Assembly (NCBI GenBank): GCA_021773175.1 | Contig: JAJFKO010000043.1 | Coordinates: 62,001 to 126,000, forward strand | Direction of reading: 5' to 3' | DNA length: 64,000 nucleotides | DNA from: Gammaproteobacteria bacterium | Lineage (GTDB): Bacteria > Pseudomonadota > Gammaproteobacteria > JAJFKO01 | Part shown: piece after piece, positions 60,300 through 64,000 of the stretch | Numbering within the stretch: the first letter of the stretch is position 1 | Layout: each line of letters begins with the position of its first letter | Notes under the pieces: generated by a model | Database searches by the model: none | What the model was told of the DNA's origin: nothing | Seen by the model: the letters and a program-made list of their open reading frames with translations, nothing else | Made by a program: the position numbers and the translations under genes

Positions 60300-60919
60300 A
60301 GGACTTACGGTAAATGCCAAGGTCGAGGCTATGAGTGTACCGAAAAAAATTTGCAAATCTTGGCGCGAGAATTTATCTGCCGGGTGGTTTGAATCTTCGT
60401 CTATTATTTCTTGACGGTCCTCTAGAATATACCTTGGAATCTCTTGGAGTTCTGGTTTTTTTGCGGCCCCTTTGAGTGTTTACCTCTGGTTCTGCTGCCT
60501 TTTCCTCAGGTGTTGTATCCGCAAATATCCACACTCTAGATAGAGCGGTTAAGGATGGCGATTTTACAATAAATGATGGATGTCTTCTTGAACTTTCTCT
60601 GGTTGGTGTCGTTGAGCGTGCTGATGTCATTTTAATCATTCCTTTCTTGGCTATATTTTCTAGATTAAAGGCTGAGAATATCTTGATTTCAATCTTTACC
60701 CAACACTCTAATCGTACGTTCGGTAAAATTAGAGGCTAACATGTTTTTTTTATAATTAGCAAGAAAATATTCTTATTAATCAATATTTTACCTACCTTTT
60801 GATTGGCTTTTTTGATTTTCAAAACTCATGATAAATCCGGTATTAGAGCAAACTAGTTTTTATTTAATGAAAAGCTACCCCTGGGCATAATAAAGAGACT
60901 GGTATTTAGCATAAGTTCT
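60300..60919. mobile_element. 620-bp AGGACTTAC-family element with small cargo frame
   Basis: The left end (60300-60329) matches the left end of the 21980 element at 27 of 30 bases and the right end (60892-60919, AAAGAGACTGGTATTTAGCA then TAAGTTCT) matches that element's and the 25459 right ends. The two ends are degenerate inverted repeats. The interior contains the small basic minus-strand frame at 60373-60630 rather than a palindrome. It fills most of the 870-bp gap between murA and prfC, in which no other gene is apparent. Confidence 0.6.
60373..60630 (-). CDS. Small basic hypothetical protein (85 residues)
   Basis: Starts at ATG 60630 (AAAGGA 9 nt upstream; an ATG at 60639 is too near that site). 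Very basic and Ser/Thr/Arg-rich: STTPTRESSRRH at the N-terminus, a short hydrophobic stretch LTALSRVWIFAD, an acidic EEKAAEPE turn, then TQRGRKKTRTPRDS and NNRRRFKPPGR. Not recognised and probably disordered. The basic tail resembles in composition the C-terminus of the 594-residue orphan (SPGTPRRRDEAKKGSR), but relatedness is not shown. It lies inside the 620-bp element and may be cargo or a decayed gene fragment. Confidence 0.45.
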   Translation of the reverse strand: MTSARSTTPTRESSRRHPSFIVKSPSLTALSRVWIFADTTPEEKAAEPEVNTQRGRKKTRTPRDSKVYSRGPSRNNRRRFKPPGR

Positions 60920-60971
60920 AAGAATGATGTTATGACGTGTTTAAAATAATATCTCTATTAGTAAAAATGTT

Positions 60972-60980
60972 TGTTATAAT
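60972..60980 (+). promoter_or_regulatory. Extended -10 promoter of prfC
   Basis: TGTTATAAT is a perfect TATAAT (60975-60980) with the TGn extension; a good -35 is not visible, as is allowed for extended -10 promoters. It is about 80 nt before the prfC start. Confidence 0.55.
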
Positions 60981-61060
60981 CCTCGCGTTTCTAATTCTAG
61001 TGGAGCTAGGGCTATTGAATGTAGAGTGCTCTAAATATTTTTGAGTAAAAAAAGATAATC

Positions 61061-62653
61061 ATGACAACATTTAAAGACGAAATCGCACGTCGCCGCACGT
61101 TTGCGATTATTTCCCATCCTGATGCGGGTAAAACCACACTTACCGAGAAACTACTTTTATTTGGCGGTGCAATTCAGCTGGCTGGTACCGTTAAAGGCCG
61201 TAAAGCGGCACGGCATGCAACTTCTGACTGGATGGAGTTAGAGAAGCAACGTGGAATTTCGGTGACAACTTCGGTCATGCAGTTTCCTTATCAAGATTGT
61301 ATCGTGAATTTATTGGATACCCCTGGACATGAAGATTTCTCTGAAGATACTTATCGTACCTTAACGGCCGTTGACTCCGCATTGATGGTGATTGATGCCG
61401 CAAAAGGGGTTGAGGCACGTACTATTAAGCTAATGGATGTGACGCGATTGCGTAAGACTCCGATCATGACTTTGATAAACAAATTTGACCGTGATGGTCG
61501 TGAACCGATTGAATTGCTCGATGAAATTGAAGATATTTTAAAAATTCAATGTGCACCGATTACCTGGCCAATTGGTATGGGAAAATTATTCAAAGGTATT
61601 TATCATTTGTATGATGATGCCGTATATTTATTTGATAGTAGTAAAGGTGGCAGTAAAATCCCTGAATTTGAATGTATACAAGGACTGGATAATCCACGCT
61701 TAGATGAATTATTTGGTAGTCTAGCTGCTGAGTTACGCGATGAAATTGAATTAGTTAAAGGTGCTTCGCATGAGTTTAATCACGAAGCTTATTTGCGTGG
61801 GGAATTAACGCCAGTCTTTGCAGGTTCAGCATTAACAAACTTTGGTATTCGTGAATTGCTGGATGGTTTTGTTAAGTATGCTCCTGGCCCTCAGCCAAGT
61901 AAAACCGCCACACGCGAAGTATTGCCTAGTGAAGAAAAACTTTCAGGGTTTGTTTTCAAAATTCAAGCCAATATGGATCCAGCGCATCGCGATCGCATTG
62001 CTTTTTTACGTGTGTGTTCAGGAAAATACAAAAAAGGAATGAAGATGCGGCAAGTACGTATTGCTCGCGATGTACAAATTAATAATGCTCTAACCTTTAT
62101 GGCGGGTGAGCGTGGTTTGGTTGAAGAAGCTTATCCAGGTGATATTCTCGGTTTACATAATCACGGTACGATTCAAATCGGTGATGTGTTTACGGAAGGG
62201 GAAGTTTTGCAATTTACCGGCATTCCAAACTTCGCGCCAGAATTATTTCGACGCGTACGATTACGCGATCCATTAAGACTAAAAGCACTACAAAAAGGTT
62301 TAGTGCAATTATCAGAAGAGGGGGCAACCCAAGTCTTTAAGCCTGCGAATAGTAATGATTTAATCTTAGGCGCTGTGGGTGTACTGCAATTTGATGTGGT
62401 AGCGTATCGTTTAAAAAATGAATATAACGTCGAATGTGCTTATGAAAACATACCAATTGTTATGGCGCGCTGGGTTGAGTGCAACGATGCTAAAATGTTG
62501 GAAGAATTTAAAAGAAAAGCGCACGATAATATCGCTTTAGATGGCGCTGGACAGTTAACCTATTTGGCTCCATCGCGCGTTAATTTACAGTTAACGGTGG
62601 AACGTTGGCCTGATATTAAATTTCATAAAACCCGTGAACACCATATTGTTTAA
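61061..62653 (+). CDS. prfC: Peptide chain release factor 3
   Basis: 530-residue translational GTPase that removes RF1/RF2 from the ribosome after termination. G1 is SHPDAGKTT near residue 19, the switch region has [11 protein letters not shown]3 is [16 protein letters not shown] and G4 NKFD, followed by the beta-barrel domains. Length matches E. coli RF3 (529). An extended -10 promoter lies upstream; the ribosome site is weak (AAAAAAGATAATC). The O-methyltransferase gene follows 11 bp downstream. Confidence 0.97.
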   Translation: MTTFKDEIARRRTFAIISHPDAGKTTLTEKLLLFGGAIQLAGTVKGRKAARHATSDWMELEKQRGISVTTSVMQFPYQDCIVNLLDTPGHEDFSEDTYRTLTAVDSALMVIDAAKGVEARTIKLMDVTRLRKTPIMTLINKFDRDGREPIELLDEIEDILKIQCAPITWPIGMGKLFKGIYHLYDDAVYLFDSSKGGSKIPEFECIQGLDNPRLDELFGSLAAELRDEIELVKGASHEFNHEAYLRGELTPVFAGSALTNFGIRELLDGFVKYAPGPQPSKTATREVLPSEEKLSGFVFKIQANMDPAHRDRIAFLRVCSGKYKKGMKMRQVRIARDVQINNALTFMAGERGLVEEAYPGDILGLHNHGTIQIGDVFTEGEVLQFTGIPNFAPELFRRVRLRDPLRLKALQKGLVQLSEEGATQVFKPANSNDLILGAVGVLQFDVVAYRLKNEYNVECAYENIPIVMARWVECNDAKMLEEFKRKAHDNIALDGAGQLTYLAPSRVNLQLTVERWPDIKFHKTREHHIV

Positions 62654-62664
62654 AGGAGAATTTC

Positions 62665-63327
62665 ATGTCTACATCTACTATTAATTTAACACCAGAGTTA
62701 TATCACTATTACCATGAGCATTCATTACGTGAACATCCTGTCTTACAAGCATTACGAGAACGTACCCAACAAGAAAAACAAGCTGTCATGCAAATATCGC
62801 CTGAGCAAGGGCAGTTTATGACCTTGTTGATGCAATTGATTGGCGCAAAAAAAACTTTAGAGGTAGGAACCTTTACTGGTTATAGTTCATTAGCTGTTGC
62901 TTTAGGCTTGCCTGATGATGGACAAGTCATTGCATGTGATATCAGCGATGAGTGGCAAGGCTTGGCAACGGAGCATTGGCAACAAGCAGAGGTTGCCCAT
63001 AAAATTGATTTGCGTATTGCGCCAGCATTGGATTCATTAAATGCTTTATTAGAGGCTGGTGAGGCAGGAACTTTTGATTTTGCTTTTATTGATGCCGATA
63101 AACGTAATCAACTTGCTTATTATGAAAAATCATTAGAATTGGTGCGCCAGGGTGGTTTAATCACGATAGATAATGTTTTATGGAGCGGCAAAGTTGCTGA
63201 TCCTAGTGTTAGAGATGAAAGTACGCAGGCCATTCGTGAGCTCAATGATTTTATACATAAAGATCAGCGAGTTACTATGAGTATGCTACCTATCGGTGAT
63301 GGCTTAACTCTCGTTCGAAAATCCTAA
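62665..63327 (+). CDS. SAM-dependent O-methyltransferase (COMT-like)
   Basis: 220-residue class I methyltransferase of the O-methyltransferase 3 (CCoAOMT/COMT-like) family. Motif I LEVGTFTGYSSLAVA (near 65), metal and substrate segment FIDADKRNQLAYYEKSLELV, and ITIDNVLWSGKV supply the divalent-metal Asp and Asn. It methylates catechol-like hydroxyls; the natural substrate is unknown. AAAGGAG lies about 6 nt upstream of the ATG. Probably cotranscribed with prfC. Confidence 0.93.
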   Translation: MSTSTINLTPELYHYYHEHSLREHPVLQALRERTQQEKQAVMQISPEQGQFMTLLMQLIGAKKTLEVGTFTGYSSLAVALGLPDDGQVIACDISDEWQGLATEHWQQAEVAHKIDLRIAPALDSLNALLEAGEAGTFDFAFIDADKRNQLAYYEKSLELVRQGGLITIDNVLWSGKVADPSVRDESTQAIRELNDFIHKDQRVTMSMLPIGDGLTLVRKS

Positions 63328-63387
63328 TAACAAGTGTGCCTTTTTGTGGCATAATTGCTGCTAATCGTTTTGCAACAAGGAAATAGC

Positions 63388-64000
63388 ATGTCATCAAGTA
63401 CTCAAGAGATTACAGCTAATTCATCCACGTCTATTGCTAGCTCAGAGCAAAGTTGGCGAACCTATTGTGCTTTAATTTTTAATGCACGCATGATGGCAGT
63501 GCTGTTATTGGGATTTTCTTCTGGCTTACCTCTAGCGTTAAGCGGCTCAACGTTACAAGCATGGTATACCGTTTCTGGAATTAATTTAGTTGCGATTGGT
63601 TCACTGAGTTTGGTTGGTATGCCTTATGTTTGGAAATTTATTTGGGCACCAATATTAGATCGCTATATACCACCTTTTCTAGGTCGACGTAATGGCTGGA
63701 TGCTGATAGCGCAAGTCGCCATTATTTTTCTTTTAATCTGGATGGCAACACTGCACCCTAAGCATAATGAAATTTTAATGGGTTTTATTGCGCTGGGTAT
63801 AGCTTTTAGTTCGGCAACGCAAGATACCGCAATTAATGCTTATATGACTGAAATTGTGAAGCCTGAAGAACGCGGTTTATCCGCAGCGATGAATGTTGGT
63901 GGTTATCGCATTGCGATGTTGGTTTCAGGCGCATTCGCATTAATTATTGCTGCTTATATAGGTTGGCAAGCCACTTATATCCTCATGGCTGCTTGTATGT
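63388..64000 (+). CDS. ampG: AmpG-like MFS permease, 5' part only
   Basis: The frame starts at ATG 63388 (AAGGA 7 nt upstream) and runs off the window, giving about 204 residues. After a Ser/Thr-rich cytoplasmic N-terminus (1-28), the text LLLGFSSGLPLALSGSTLQAWY and IGSLSLVGMPYVWKFIWAPILDRY is typical of AmpG, the permease importing 1,6-anhydro-muropeptides for cell-wall recycling. SSATQDTAINAYMTEIV and RGLSAAMNVGGYRIAMLVSG continue the pattern. Six or so helices are visible. Possible weak promoter: TGGCATAAT near 63346-63354. Confidence 0.9.
   Translation, partial: MSSSTQEITANSSTSIASSEQSWRTYCALIFNARMMAVLLLGFSSGLPLALSGSTLQAWYTVSGINLVAIGSLSLVGMPYVWKFIWAPILDRYIPPFLGRRNGWMLIAQVAIIFLLIWMATLHPKHNEILMGFIALGIAFSSATQDTAINAYMTEIVKPEERGLSAAMNVGGYRIAMLVSGAFALIIAAYIGWQATYILMAACM

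Noticed and set aside
60476-60739. Plus-strand 87-codon frame inside the 620-bp element
   Set aside because: Mostly complementary to the minus-strand frame at 60373-60630, which has the better ribosome site; neither is strong, but this one lacks any start signal.

Overview
The window is AT-rich, densely coding chromosomal DNA from a gammaproteobacterium. The mla-ibaG-murA cluster is divergent from kdsD-kdsC-lptCAB-rpoN-hpf-rapZ, as in many gammaproteobacteria, and the miaB-phoH-ybeY-corC block also fits. Several features point to a host-associated member, probably Legionellales (Coxiella-, Legionella- or Berkiella-like): eukaryote-type domains (ankyrin repeats, a protein-kinase fold), large orphan helical proteins, intracellular-parasite-style MFS carriers and low GC. 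This placement is inference from gene content; no rRNA, tRNA or CRISPR locus was seen.

Layout. 1-5650: a partial coiled-coil protein, cytidine deaminase and purine nucleoside phosphorylase (overlapping), an AidB-like acyl-CoA dehydrogenase, a palindromic terminator with 32-bp tandem repeats, a metallo-beta-lactamase-fold hydrolase and an SDR. 5650-9320: two divergent accessory genes, a 459-residue orphan and a 649-residue protein with a degenerate kinase fold. 9350-14620: corC, ybeY, phoH and miaB on the minus strand, then a ClC chloride antiporter. 14640-20625: an accessory stretch with a long inverted repeat, a broken DUF234-type ATPase, a 1427-residue ankyrin protein carrying one intact and one degenerate Nudix domain, and gene debris. 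20626-27552: two paralogous MFS carriers, deoB, rdgB, a LuxR-type regulator and a third MFS carrier. 27553-30450: a TPR-methyltransferase and a membrane protein. 30608-45687: two orphan genes, the second encoding a 4365-residue protein that fills about a fifth of the window. 45691-51542: a regulatory PTS/sigma-54 region (amidotransferase, HPr, EIIA-Man, RapZ, HprK, Hpf, RpoN). 51761-60188: LPS export and KDO synthesis on the minus strand, Mla lipid transport plus ibaG and murA on the plus strand. 60189-64000: an element-filled gap, prfC, an O-methyltransferase and the start of an AmpG-like permease.

How genes work together. cdd, the nucleoside phosphorylase, deoB and two MFS carriers suggest uptake and breakdown of nucleosides, with RdgB cleaning the nucleotide pool. 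HPr keeps both His15 and Ser46, and an EIIA-Man and an HprK are nearby without any sugar permease, so this PTS is probably regulatory. The Lpt/Kds and Mla operons build and maintain the outer membrane.

The least explained parts are the 4365-residue protein, whose C-terminal region has a basic NLS-like cluster and Gly-Tyr-Pro-Gln repeats; its 594-residue neighbour; the ankyrin/double-Nudix protein; the kinase-like protein; and a dispersed family of intergenic elements ending in AGGACTTAC, one copy of which supplies the stop codon of a transporter gene.
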